63,957 bases of DNA from Actinomycetota bacterium (GTDB taxonomy: Bacteria > Actinomycetota > Acidimicrobiia > Acidimicrobiales > Ilumatobacteraceae). Shown one piece after another: positions 1 through 7,854 of the stretch. The stretch is from NCBI GenBank assembly GCA_029978335.1, contig JAPOJQ010000007.1:1-63957 (forward strand). The letters are read 5' to 3'. The position numbers and the translations under genes are program-made. Position 1 is the first letter of the stretch, and each line of letters starts with the position of its first letter. Below the pieces are notes generated by a model. The model ran no database searches and was not told the DNA's origin. It was given only the letters and a program-made list of their open reading frames with translations.

Positions 1-516
1 GACGCCGTCTACGAGTTCGACATCATCATTTATGCCACTGGGTTTGACGCGATCACTGGGGCCTTTGACCGTATGGACATCCGCGGCATCGGAGGCAGAA
101 CGCTCCGTGACGCGTGGGAGGCGGGCCCTCGCACGTACCTCGGTGTCCAGGTCGCCGGTTTTCCGAACATGATCATGTTGGCCGGACCCCAAGGGGCGTC
201 GGTGTCCACGAATTTCCCGCGCGCGATTGAGACCTCGGTCGAGTGGGCGAGCGACCTCATCGAACACATGCGGGCGTCGGGGCACCGTCGGGTCGAATGC
301 AAGGTGGAGGCTCAAGATGCGTGGGTTCGCGAAGTTGAAGACCTGTACGGCATGGTGCTCTTGCGCAATGCACGGAGTTGGTTCACGGGCTACAACTCAA
401 ATGTTGATGGGCGAGACGTGAAACGGCACATGATCTACAACGGTGGCGCCCCCCGTTACCGCAAGCGCATTGATGCCGTCGCTACCAATGGCTACGACGG
501 CTTTGTGCTCACCTGA
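1..516 (+). CDS. FAD-dependent monooxygenase, Baeyer-Villiger type (C-terminal part)
   Basis: The reading frame is open from the first base and ends in TGA at 514-516, so the gene is cut by the window edge and only about 171 C-terminal residues remain. Near the start it reads DIIIYATGFDA, the ATG motif that precedes the second nucleotide-binding segment in flavin monooxygenases. This is followed by a fingerprint region resembling cyclohexanone and phenylacetone monooxygenases (AGPQGASVSTNFPR, then a W-x-G-Y-N segment near the end). Such enzymes insert oxygen into ketones using FAD and NADPH. Substrate cannot be told. It lies 23 bp upstream of selA on the same strand, but nothing ties it functionally to selenium. 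Confidence 0.8.
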   Translation, partial: DAVYEFDIIIYATGFDAITGAFDRMDIRGIGGRTLRDAWEAGPRTYLGVQVAGFPNMIMLAGPQGASVSTNFPRAIETSVEWASDLIEHMRASGHRRVECKVEAQDAWVREVEDLYGMVLLRNARSWFTGYNSNVDGRDVKRHMIYNGGAPRYRKRIDAVATNGYDGFVLT

Positions 517-539
517 GCACTGAGCTCATCGACGCCACT

Positions 540-1874
540 ATGTTCTGCGTCGTGGGGGAGGGGCACTCGATTCGTGACAATCGTCCGCCTTCGGTGGACG
601 CCCTCGCCCGTCGACTCGCCAATGACGTCGACGTTCCTCATGCCGTGCTCGTCGATGTGGCTCGACGTGCGATAGCCGAGGGCGGAACCCACGAGGAGAT
701 CACCGTCCGTGCCCTTGACGTCGGGCATCAACTTGCTCAGTCACTCATGGGTGAGGTGATCAACGCCACTGGGGTCTTGCTCCACACCAATCTTGGCCGC
801 GCCCCACTTGCGGTTGCTCGCGGTGGACGTGCCGTCAATGTGGAGTTCGATATCAACGACGGCAGTCGGGGATCTCGGCATGATCCCATCGCTCATCTGA
901 TCCGCTTGCTGACCGGAGCAGAGGCGGCCGTCGTGGTGAACAACAACGCGGCAGCCGTGCTGTTGGTGCTCGCCGCACTTGCGGCTGGCCGCGATGTGGC
1001 GGTGTCACGCGGCGAAAGCGTGGAGATCGGTGGCGGATTTCGTATTCCAGATGTGATGGCGCGATCAGGTGCTCGCCTTGTCGACGTTGGCACGACGAAT
1101 CGCACTCGGCTGGGGGACTACCGGGCGGCGATCGATGAGCCATCGAATGATGTCGCCTTGGTGATGCGGGTGCACCCTTCGAATTTCTCCATCGATGGGT
1201 TTGTCCAACGAACAGCCATCGAAGACCTCGCAACACTCGAGGTGCCGGTGGTGGCCGATCTTGGCTCCGGTCTCCTTGACAACGGCGTTCCTTGGTTGCC
1301 GAACGACTTCCGCCCGGTCCCTTCGTGGTTGACCACCGAACCTGGCGTGCGCCAGGCGCTCGCTGCCGGTGCCGACATCGTCACGTTTAGCGGGGACAAA
1401 CTGCTCGGCGGCCCACAGTGCGGAATCATCGCTGGTCGCGCGGAACTGGTGGCGCGCTGCGCAGCGCATCCACTCATGCGTGCGTTGCGGCCCGGCCATC
1501 ATGCCTTGTTGCCGCTGCAAGAGGTTCTGCTCGCTCATCTTCGCCGCGATGTTGCGAGCACCGTGCCGTTCTGGTCGATGGTGGTGCGAACCCAAACGTC
1601 GTTGCTTGCACGCGCGGCGGCAGTTGTCGACAGTGCTGGCATTGGCGTCGTTGAGCGAACCGATGCGGTTGTCGGAGCAGGCGCTGCTCCCGATGCGACG
1701 GTGCCATCGGCGGCGATTGCCATCAGCGGAGATCACAGCGAGGCGTTGCGTGCAGCATCGCCGCTCCCCATCATTGCGAGAGTGCATCACGGACGGACAC
1801 TGATCGATCTTCGTGCGATCGATCCAGCAGATGATGCACTCATTGTCGATGCGCTGACGGCCCTGAAGGACTGA
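540..1874 (+). CDS. selA: L-seryl-tRNA(Sec) selenium transferase SelA
   Basis: PLP enzyme that converts Ser-tRNA(Sec) to Sec-tRNA(Sec) using selenophosphate. The 444 residues are close to the bacterial family length (about 460). The N-terminal stretch RDNRPPSVDALAR fits the SelA start, NATGVLLHTNLGRAPL is characteristic, and FSGDKLLGGPQCGI (about residue 285) carries the PLP-binding lysine. The start at ATG 540 is not backed by a clear ribosome binding site; an in-frame GTG lies at 552. The stop is separated from selB by a single base, so the two genes are surely co-transcribed. The nearby tRNA-Sec and UGSC selenoprotein give it a complete local context except for selD, which is not in the window. 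Confidence 0.95.
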   Translation: MFCVVGEGHSIRDNRPPSVDALARRLANDVDVPHAVLVDVARRAIAEGGTHEEITVRALDVGHQLAQSLMGEVINATGVLLHTNLGRAPLAVARGGRAVNVEFDINDGSRGSRHDPIAHLIRLLTGAEAAVVVNNNAAAVLLVLAALAAGRDVAVSRGESVEIGGGFRIPDVMARSGARLVDVGTTNRTRLGDYRAAIDEPSNDVALVMRVHPSNFSIDGFVQRTAIEDLATLEVPVVADLGSGLLDNGVPWLPNDFRPVPSWLTTEPGVRQALAAGADIVTFSGDKLLGGPQCGIIAGRAELVARCAAHPLMRALRPGHHALLPLQEVLLAHLRRDVASTVPFWSMVVRTQTSLLARAAAVVDSAGIGVVERTDAVVGAGAAPDATVPSAAIAISGDHSEALRAASPLPIIARVHHGRTLIDLRAIDPADDALIVDALTALKD

Positions 1875-1875
1875 C

Positions 1876-3546
1876 ATGGCAGTGATTGCAACCGCCGGTC
1901 ACGTTGACCATGGCAAGAGCGCGCTCGTTCGAGCAATGACCGGCATTGAACCCGACCGGTACTCCGAGGAACGTCGACGTGGACTCACACTCGATCTTGG
2001 CTTTGCACATGTTGCGTCAAGTGACGGCACGGTGCTCGACATCATCGATGTGCCAGGGCACTCCGACTACCTCCGAACGATGGTTGCGGGCGTTGGACTT
2101 GCTGACGTTGCGCTGCTCGTTATCGATGCGGTGGAAGGGCCGAGGGCTCAGACCCGAGAACACCTTGCCGCCATTGAGTCAGCAGGTATCGCGTTCGGCG
2201 TGGTCGCCCTCACGCGCTGTGATCTCGTCGACGAGGTGCGCCGGATCGAGGCGCACACCGAGGTCGAACATCTCACGCATGGCTCCGCCGTTGAGTGGGT
2301 CACCGTCGTTCCCACCTCGTCGGTCACCGGCGAGGGCATCGACGACGCAATTGAGGTGCTCGCTGCGCTGACCGCCCGCGTGGATGCTGAAAGCGGGGTG
2401 CATGCCCATCGTGCGCTCCGCCTCGTGGTCGATCGCTCGTTTCACATTGCCGGTTCGGGAACGGTGGTGACGGGCACGCTCGATAGCGGCGCGGTGCGCA
2501 CCGGTGATCGAGTGCTGCTCGCTCCAGGCGGAACTGCAGCAACGGTGCGGGGTCTGCAGCGTCATGGCGTAGCGGTTGACGAAGCCACCTCGCGCTCAAG
2601 AGTGGCCCTGAATTTGTCCGGCGTCAGTGTTGAGGACGTGGTTCGCGGTGCGTTGGTGGTGCGACCCGATGGCTGGATGCACACGAGCACCGTCGATGTT
2701 CGCTGGCTCAACGTCGTGAGTCCCTACCCGTCGCGGGTTGAGGTGCACCTCGGGGCGGCGCGTCGCGCGGCACATGTTCGACCCCTTGCAGTCGACGGCC
2801 ACGCTCGACTCCGGTTTGAACCGCCGCTACCGCTTCGGCCCGGTGATCACCTCATCGTCCGAAGCATTGGATCGGGTCATGTGCTGGGCGGCGCCGAGGT
2901 GCTCGACGTCGATCCGGTGCTGAAGCCGTCGCGCAGTCGGCCTGATGGTTCAGTCGAGTCAGTGCTCGCGCAACACGGATGGCTTCGCTCGGCCGACGCG
3001 CATCGGCGAGTAGGACGTCACGTAGACGATGTGATTCCGGGGTGGATCGCTGCACCATCGACGGTTGCCGCAACCGTCGACGCGCTGACGGCGATGTTGC
3101 GTCACGGTCCGGTCGCACTCTCTGAACGTGACGACCACGAACGACTCTTGTTGGGCACGATGGACGACGTGGTCATTGAGCATGGCCAAGCACGGCGAGG
3201 AGCTCGCGACCCGGCGCTCGATCACCCCATAGTGGAACGAGTGCAACGACAAGGTGTGACCCCTGATTCAGTCGATGATGTCGATCGAGCAACGCTCGGC
3301 AGGCTGGTTCGACTCGGCGTATTTGTCGCTCACGACAACATCTACTTCCATCGCGACACGCTCGCTGGCCTTGTGCCGACGTTGACGCAGCTGTGGGAGG
3401 AGCACCCCGAGGGTTTCACCGTGTCCGATCTTCGAACGACCTTAGGTATCACACGCAAACACGCGATCCCGCTCGCCGTGTGCCTCGACACGTGTGGTTT
3501 TACGCGGCGGGTCGGCGACCGTCGGGTTCTGGGGCGACGTGAATGA
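1876..3546 (+). CDS. selB: Selenocysteine-specific translation elongation factor SelB
   Basis: GTPase that delivers Sec-tRNA(Sec) to the ribosome at UGA codons marked by a SECIS hairpin. The first residues hold the P-loop GHVDHGKS, followed by a switch I region (ERRRGLTLDLGFAH), DVPGHSDY (G3) and TRCD (G4). The middle part looks like EF-Tu domains 2 and 3, and the C-terminus ends in winged-helix repeats. The last of these (EGFTVSDLRTTLGITRKHA) resembles WH4, which binds the SECIS. At 556 residues it is somewhat shorter than E. coli SelB (614). It follows selA by one base, and its stop lies one base from the 3' end of the opposite-strand tRNA-Sec. Confidence 0.95.
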   Translation: MAVIATAGHVDHGKSALVRAMTGIEPDRYSEERRRGLTLDLGFAHVASSDGTVLDIIDVPGHSDYLRTMVAGVGLADVALLVIDAVEGPRAQTREHLAAIESAGIAFGVVALTRCDLVDEVRRIEAHTEVEHLTHGSAVEWVTVVPTSSVTGEGIDDAIEVLAALTARVDAESGVHAHRALRLVVDRSFHIAGSGTVVTGTLDSGAVRTGDRVLLAPGGTAATVRGLQRHGVAVDEATSRSRVALNLSGVSVEDVVRGALVVRPDGWMHTSTVDVRWLNVVSPYPSRVEVHLGAARRAAHVRPLAVDGHARLRFEPPLPLRPGDHLIVRSIGSGHVLGGAEVLDVDPVLKPSRSRPDGSVESVLAQHGWLRSADAHRRVGRHVDDVIPGWIAAPSTVAATVDALTAMLRHGPVALSERDDHERLLLGTMDDVVIEHGQARRGARDPALDHPIVERVQRQGVTPDSVDDVDRATLGRLVRLGVFVAHDNIYFHRDTLAGLVPTLTQLWEEHPEGFTVSDLRTTLGITRKHAIPLAVCLDTCGFTRRVGDRRVLGRRE

Positions 3547-3547
3547 C

Positions 3548-3643
3548 TGGCGGAGGTGGACGGGAATCGAACCCGCCGGACGGAGTTCGTCCGTCCCGAC
3601 CGTGTTGAAGACGGCGGAGCCCACCAGGCGCTCAGACACCTCC
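3548..3643 (-). tRNA. selC: tRNA-Sec, anticodon UCA
   Basis: Read on the minus strand it begins GGAGGTGT and ends CCACCTCC-G-CCA, so CCA is encoded; total 96 nt, matching the unusually long selenocysteine tRNA (95 nt in E. coli). The anticodon loop is CTTCAAC with anticodon TCA on a 5-bp stem (GCCGT/ACGGT). Hallmarks seen are an extended D stem (GAGC..CC/GG-GCTC, one bulged G) with a 4-nt loop, a long variable arm (GGACGGA/TCCGTCC, loop CGAAC) and a T-loop TTCGATT. The eighth acceptor pair reads T-C, a mismatch. It faces selAB tail-to-tail and is divergent from the thioredoxin-fusion gene at 3667. Confidence 0.93.
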
Positions 3644-3666
3644 GCCTCGGAGAGTACCGTGAAGTC

Positions 3667-5121
3667 ATGAGTTCCTCGAACGCTGCTGCCAAGCCTGAGC
3701 TCCCAGACGGTCTGGTCGTCGTGGTGAAGCACGAGTGTGAGACCTGCCGGATGACGGCGCCGCTCCTGGCTGAGATCGCAGCCGCATCAGATCTCACGGT
3801 CTACACCCAAGACGATCCGCACTTTCCTCGAGAGGTTGCGGCAATCCACGATGTCGACCTCTCCGTGTCATGGCACCACGACATCGAGACGGTGCCCACA
3901 CTCATTCGGGTGGTTGACGGTGTTGAAGTCGCTCGCACGGTTGGCTGGTCGCGCGAGGAATGGCGCCAAGTGACAGGCATCGGTGAGCTCGGTGCAGACC
4001 TGCCCGTGATGCGACCAGGGTGTGGTTCGATGAGCGTGGATCCTGATCGTGTCGATGCGCTTCGGGCCGCGTTCTCGGATGTGCCGATTCGATCCCGCTA
4101 CGTCGAGTTTGCAGGTGCCGAGGATGAATTCGAAGCGATGTTCGCCCGCGGGTGGACGGACGGTCTTCCCGTGGTGCCGCCGACCCCTGAACGAGTGCTG
4201 AATATGTTGACTGGCACCACACGCGCACCGGATGACGTGATTGCGCTTGCCCCTCCCGACCTTGTGGAACTGACGGTGGAGAAGATCGCCATTAACGCAG
4301 TGATGGCGGGCTGTCTGCCCGAGTACTTGCCGTGGGTCATTGCAGCGCTCGAAGCTGCGTGCACCGATACGTTCAATATGCACGGCGTGCTCTGTACGAC
4401 GATGGGCGTTGGGCCCGTCATTATCTGCAATGGGCCTGGCACCCGGGCGATCGGGATGAATTCGGGAATGAACGTGTTCGGCCAGGGAACACGGGCCAAT
4501 ATGACGATCGGCCGTGCGGTGCAACTGGCGATCCGCAATGTCGGTGGTGGTCGGCCGGGCGAGGTCGATCGCGCCACTCATGGCAATCCTGGCAAATTGA
4601 CCTTCTGCTTCGCTGAAGATGAGGAAGGCTCGCCGTTCAGCCCTCTTTCTGTTGCCCGTGGAATGGACCCAGGTGTCGACGCGGTGACCGTGTTCGCCGG
4701 TGAAGGACCAAAGTGCATCGTCGACCAATTGGCTCGCACGCCCGACGAACTCATCGCCACTCTTGCTGCGTCGCTGTGGAGTATGCATCACCCCAAGTTG
4801 GCGATGGCGTTTGACGTGGTTCTCGTGATCGCGCCCGATCATGCTCGGATCTTCCACGAAGCTAGATGGGACCGATCGCGAACCCTCGATGCGTTGCACC
4901 ACGCGCTGCAGCGTCCGGGCAGCGATCTCATACGGGGGACCCAAGGCATGGCCGAGGGTCTGCCGGAGTCGCTTCGTGATGCAACCGTGTCCAAGTTCCG
5001 TCCTGACGGCATTCTGCTCGCGCACGCGGGAGGGGGAGCGGGCTTGTTCTCAACAATGATCGGTGGTTGGGTCAACGGGGGCACCGGCAGCGATCCGGTG
5101 ACGGTGGCGGTCGGCTCATGA
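3667..5121 (+). CDS. Thioredoxin-like domain fused to a large UGSC-associated domain
   Basis: A 484-residue protein in two parts. Residues 1 to about 115 look thioredoxin-like: a beta strand (LVVVVKHE), a redox CETC motif near residue 20, and a VPTLIRV cis-proline-type segment. Residues about 150 to 480 form a domain I do not recognise by function. It contains GWTDGLPVVPPTPERV, two Cys-bearing strands (HGVLCTTMG, GPVIICNGPG), glycine-rich NSGMNVFGQGTRANMTIGRA, and a C-terminal AGGGAGLFS turn. No signal peptide or membrane segment is seen. It starts 23 bp beyond the tRNA-Sec (divergent) and is followed after 28 bp by the UGSC selenoprotein, so the two are probably one operon and redox partners (inference). 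A start at ATG 3667 leaves no tRNA overlap. Confidence 0.75.
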   Translation: MSSSNAAAKPELPDGLVVVVKHECETCRMTAPLLAEIAAASDLTVYTQDDPHFPREVAAIHDVDLSVSWHHDIETVPTLIRVVDGVEVARTVGWSREEWRQVTGIGELGADLPVMRPGCGSMSVDPDRVDALRAAFSDVPIRSRYVEFAGAEDEFEAMFARGWTDGLPVVPPTPERVLNMLTGTTRAPDDVIALAPPDLVELTVEKIAINAVMAGCLPEYLPWVIAALEAACTDTFNMHGVLCTTMGVGPVIICNGPGTRAIGMNSGMNVFGQGTRANMTIGRAVQLAIRNVGGGRPGEVDRATHGNPGKLTFCFAEDEEGSPFSPLSVARGMDPGVDAVTVFAGEGPKCIVDQLARTPDELIATLAASLWSMHHPKLAMAFDVVLVIAPDHARIFHEARWDRSRTLDALHHALQRPGSDLIRGTQGMAEGLPESLRDATVSKFRPDGILLAHAGGGAGLFSTMIGGWVNGGTGSDPVTVAVGS

Positions 5122-5149
5122 CGCTGCCCGTGCTGGCTAAGGTTCAGCC

Positions 5150-5671
5150 ATGACCACCGTGCTCGATCCGACCTCGGAGCGACGTCCAGCAACTCGGCAA
5201 CGTCTCGATCGCCCGGGCAGCCTTGAAGGGCACGTCGTTGCGTTGCTCGACATCTCCAAGCCGCGTGGTGATGTCTTTCTCGACGAACTCGAACGGATCA
5301 TCATCGAACGTGGTGCAAACGTTCGCCGTTACCGCAAGCCGACGTTCACCAAGCCAGCACCTGTCGACCTTCGACATGAGATCGCCACGCAGTGCACGTT
5401 GGTGATCGAAGCGCTTGCAGATTGAGGCAGTTGCACGTCGTGCAGTGTGCACGACATCGTCGATCTCGAAACCCGTGGAGTGCCGGGTGTTTTCATTGCA
5501 TCATCGGAATTCGTGTCAGGAGCTGACGCCCAGGCTGCGGCGCTCGGCTTTCCTGACGTCGCACGTGTCTACGTGGCGCATCCGATTCAAGACCGAACGG
5601 ACGAGGAGATGCGAGCGTTGGTGCACGGCGTGGTGGATGAGGTCATCGCTGCGATCACCTCTGTTGCGTGA
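5150..5671 (+). CDS. UGSC family selenoprotein (in-frame UGA at 5423-5425 read as Sec)
   Basis: Two short open frames, 5150-5425 and 5426-5671, are in the same phase and separated by a single TGA. Reading that TGA as selenocysteine gives a 173-residue protein with Sec at position 92 in the context EALAD-U-GSCTSC. This fits the UGSC family of (seleno)proteins, in which the Sec/Cys sits in a U/C-G-S-C motif. The N-terminal half resembles that family too (LEGHVVALLDISKPRGDVF, then RRYRKPTFTKPAP). A perfect 8-bp hairpin follows the UGA, and selA, selB and tRNA-Sec are within 4 kb. The catalytic role of the family is not established; a redox or reductive function is inferred from the U-x-x-C-like motif and the thioredoxin-fused neighbour. 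Automatic annotation would split or truncate this gene. Confidence 0.9.
5437..5455 (+). promoter_or_regulatory. Bacterial SECIS-like hairpin
   Basis: GTCGTGCA (5437-5444) and TGCACGAC (5448-5455) are perfectly complementary, leaving a GTG loop at 5445-5447. The stem starts 11 bases after the UGA codon (5423-5425) and the loop lies 19 bases after it. Both the spacing and the guanosine in the first loop position agree with the known bacterial SECIS consensus. An alternative 5-bp hairpin (TGCAC 5432-5436 with GTGCA 5440-5444) would compete with it. Confidence 0.75.
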
Positions 5672-5845
5672 GTGGCCGACGGACGTAACGGAGGCGGCGG
5701 GACAGGTATGTGTGCGCCCGCAAGGGATTGCGCCTAGTGTCGCCCTCTATGGTGACCCGGTACCACGATGTCCAGTGACGATCGATGGACACGGATTAGC
5801 GATGTCTTCCGCGCGGCGTTGCCGGATGCGTCCAGCGCCGTAAGG

Positions 5846-6157
5846 TCACCAGTGACCGGTGGCGGTGAGTCGGTGTGGCCATCCGCAACGGCAGCGAATG
5901 TCAAGTTCACCGCCCAATGTCGACCAGCGAAGCACCTGTGACATCGACGGCATGGGATCCTGCACCATGCGGTCGTCCTCAATCGTGTTGATGCGAATCG
6001 ACTCCGGCACGTTGTCAACACGTTGAACCAACCACGTGCCACAGATCGAGCATCGATGCGTTGTGCGGAACTGGTCTTCGGCGGGCGATAGTCGACTTTC
6101 GGCGACCAACCAGTCCCAGTGCATTCGAGGCTGCCATGCCATGTCACCATTGTTCAC
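5846..6157 (-). CDS. Small Cys-rich hypothetical protein
   Basis: A 103-residue frame (GTG start 6157; an in-frame ATG lies at 6142 and may be the true start) in an otherwise empty stretch. It contains HRCSICGTW near residue 36 and CRCGW near residue 90, together a possible four-Cys zinc site, with tryptophans and an MHWDW segment. I do not recognise a family. The frame reads more like protein than the other frames here. The stretch 5672-5845 on its 3' side holds no convincing gene. No partner can be inferred, as the neighbours on both sides are on the plus strand. Confidence 0.45.
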   Translation of the reverse strand: MNNGDMAWQPRMHWDWLVAESRLSPAEDQFRTTHRCSICGTWLVQRVDNVPESIRINTIEDDRMVQDPMPSMSQVLRWSTLGGELDIRCRCGWPHRLTATGHW

Positions 6158-6204
6158 GGCGATCGCATGACGCGCGTCGTTGAGCGTGAATCAAAGGAGT
6201 GGCG

Positions 6205-7002
6205 ATGGGTGAGCACGATGACAATGTTCGGGTATCGGTTGGGGATCGGCTTGAGTGGGGCCGCATCGTCGACGATCTGCAGCGGCTGCTCCGCCTCCGG
6301 ACGACACCCATTGGCATGAAGATGTTTCGCCATCGTGCCGAGATGGAGGCGATTCCGAAGATCCGTCGACCGTCGGCGATTCACACCACCGACCAAGTCG
6401 TTGGCCAGGCCAGTCGACTTGGATGGACGGTTGGTATCACCGTTGACGATCTGGTGGGTGACCAGTGCGCCACGGTGATCGGATTGCATCCACGTGACGA
6501 CGAGTGGCTGTCGGGCAGTCGCATGAATGGCGTGTGGTACGGCACGATTGAGGATGCGTCAGCGCATCAACACGCCATGACAGTGGTGCCATTTGGCGAC
6601 TACGAAGCAATGGCCGTCTCACCTCTCGCCAGCGGTCGACTCGACCCACCTGACATTTGTTTGATCTACGCCACTCCGGCGCAGATGATTCTGTTCATTA
6701 ACGGCCTCCAGTGGATCGGCTACCGCAAACTCGAATGGGGTTGCGTCGGCGAATCGTCGTGCGCTGACTCGTGGGGTCGCGCCTTGTCCACTGGTGAACC
6801 CAGTTTGTCGATTCCATGCTTTGCCGAGCGCCGCTATGGGGGCGTGATGGAAGACGAATTGTTGATGGCGCTTCCACCACGATTTCTCCCCGGTGTGATC
6901 GATGGTCTCGAAGCCCTGGCGCGCAATGGTCTGCGCTACCCGATTCCGCCTTATGGCGTGCAGTCAGACGCGACTGCCGGCCTTGGTCGAAGCTACGGCT
7001 GA
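6205..7002 (+). CDS. DUF169 family protein
   Basis: 265 residues. ATG 6205 is chosen because AAAGGAG (6193-6199) sits five bases upstream, whereas a GTG at 6199 would overlap it. The sequence has the usual DUF169 look: LRTTPIGMKMFRH near the start, a mid-protein Cys (DQCATVIGL), ICLIYATPAQ, and the Cys-rich segment GCVGESSCADSWG followed by LSIPCFAERR. The function of the family is unknown. It lies 39 bp upstream of fdhD on the same strand and is probably part of the fdhD-FDH operon, suggesting a role linked to that oxidoreductase (inference). The conserved cysteines would allow metal or cluster binding, which the sequence alone cannot settle. Confidence 0.75.
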   Translation: MGEHDDNVRVSVGDRLEWGRIVDDLQRLLRLRTTPIGMKMFRHRAEMEAIPKIRRPSAIHTTDQVVGQASRLGWTVGITVDDLVGDQCATVIGLHPRDDEWLSGSRMNGVWYGTIEDASAHQHAMTVVPFGDYEAMAVSPLASGRLDPPDICLIYATPAQMILFINGLQWIGYRKLEWGCVGESSCADSWGRALSTGEPSLSIPCFAERRYGGVMEDELLMALPPRFLPGVIDGLEALARNGLRYPIPPYGVQSDATAGLGRSYG

Positions 7003-7041
7003 TCGTTCGTTGCGCAGTGGCGGCGCGTCGCCTGCCACACT

Positions 7042-7854
7042 GTGGAGGTGACGTCCCGACCGCTGAATGGCCGTGCCCGACGCCATGGCGCTGATCGTCA
7101 GACCGGAGGGTGGTCGGTACGAAGCGAGGAGTGGTTGGTGGTTGAACACCCGGTCGCCATTGAGGCTGACGGCACCGTCATCGCCACCACGATGTGCACC
7201 CCAGATGATCTTTCGTCGATGGCGATTGGATTCTGCATCGCCGAGGGCTTGCTGCCCCATGACGTTCACCCCGAGGTGGTCGTCCGCGAGGCCCCGACGG
7301 TCGCGACTGTGAGCGTTGCTACCGGACGGCTTCCGGGCTCGTCGACTCCCCGTCTTGGCACCGTGTCGGCATCGTGCGGGGCGTGCGGCACGGTCGACAT
7401 GGCGTCGCTCGTTGCTGGTGTTGCTGAGGTGGCACCCTCTTCGGCTCCGACCGCCGAGATGATCGCCTCGGCAATGGCGTCGCTGCGTTCGGGGCAGGAA
7501 GTATTTGCGCTGACCGGCGGATCGCACGCGGCAGCAGCGGTAGATCTTGATGGTCGGCTGATCGATATTGCCGAAGACATTGGTCGGCACAATGCTGTCG
7601 ACAAAGTCGTCGGCCGGATGCATGCTGAGGGCCGGTTGCCTGCAAGCGGCTGGACGCTCGTGATCAGCGGTCGTGCCAGCTTCGAGATGGTGCAGAAGGC
7701 GTGCGCCGCGGGGTTCTCGACGTTGGTTGCGGTGAGCGCGCCATCGTCGCTCGCCGTTGACGCCGCGACCCGAGCGGGGTTGCGCCTCATCGGATTCGCT
7801 CGTGATGACCGTTGCACGGTCTACGTCGCCCCCGAACCGGACCCCCGTCGATGA
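7042..7854 (+). CDS. fdhD: Formate dehydrogenase accessory sulfurtransferase FdhD
   Basis: FdhD transfers sulfur to the molybdenum cofactor before its insertion into formate dehydrogenase-type enzymes. The 270 residues include VVEHPVAIEADGT, the SCGACG motif at about residue 111 with the two cysteines that carry the persulfide, LTGGSHAAAAVD, and the EDIGRHNAVDKVVG signature. The start is uncertain: GTG 7042 (taken here) or GTG 7048, without a well-spaced ribosome binding site. The stop overlaps the ATG of the following molybdopterin oxidoreductase (ATGA), so the two are translationally coupled, which fits FdhD serving that enzyme directly. Confidence 0.93.
   Translation: MEVTSRPLNGRARRHGADRQTGGWSVRSEEWLVVEHPVAIEADGTVIATTMCTPDDLSSMAIGFCIAEGLLPHDVHPEVVVREAPTVATVSVATGRLPGSSTPRLGTVSASCGACGTVDMASLVAGVAEVAPSSAPTAEMIASAMASLRSGQEVFALTGGSHAAAAVDLDGRLIDIAEDIGRHNAVDKVVGRMHAEGRLPASGWTLVISGRASFEMVQKACAAGFSTLVAVSAPSSLAVDAATRAGLRLIGFARDDRCTVYVAPEPDPRR

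Noticed and set aside
1065-1877. Long minus-strand ORF opposite selA
   Set aside because: It is an antisense shadow of selA; the codon pattern and composition do not look like a protein and it matches no family I know.
3868-5025. 385-residue minus-strand ORF opposite the thioredoxin-fusion gene
   Set aside because: Shadow frame; rich in His and Arg as expected from antisense reading of this GC-rich gene.
5426-5671. Separate small gene starting at 5447
   Set aside because: No ribosome binding site at 5447, and the frame continues directly from 5150-5425 through one UGA; the single selenoprotein explains both pieces.
5768-5941. 57-codon plus-strand ORF starting MSSDDRWTRISDVF
   Set aside because: It slightly recalls the N-terminus of some kinases, but it is short, has no ribosome binding site and overlaps the better minus-strand frame with two Cys pairs.
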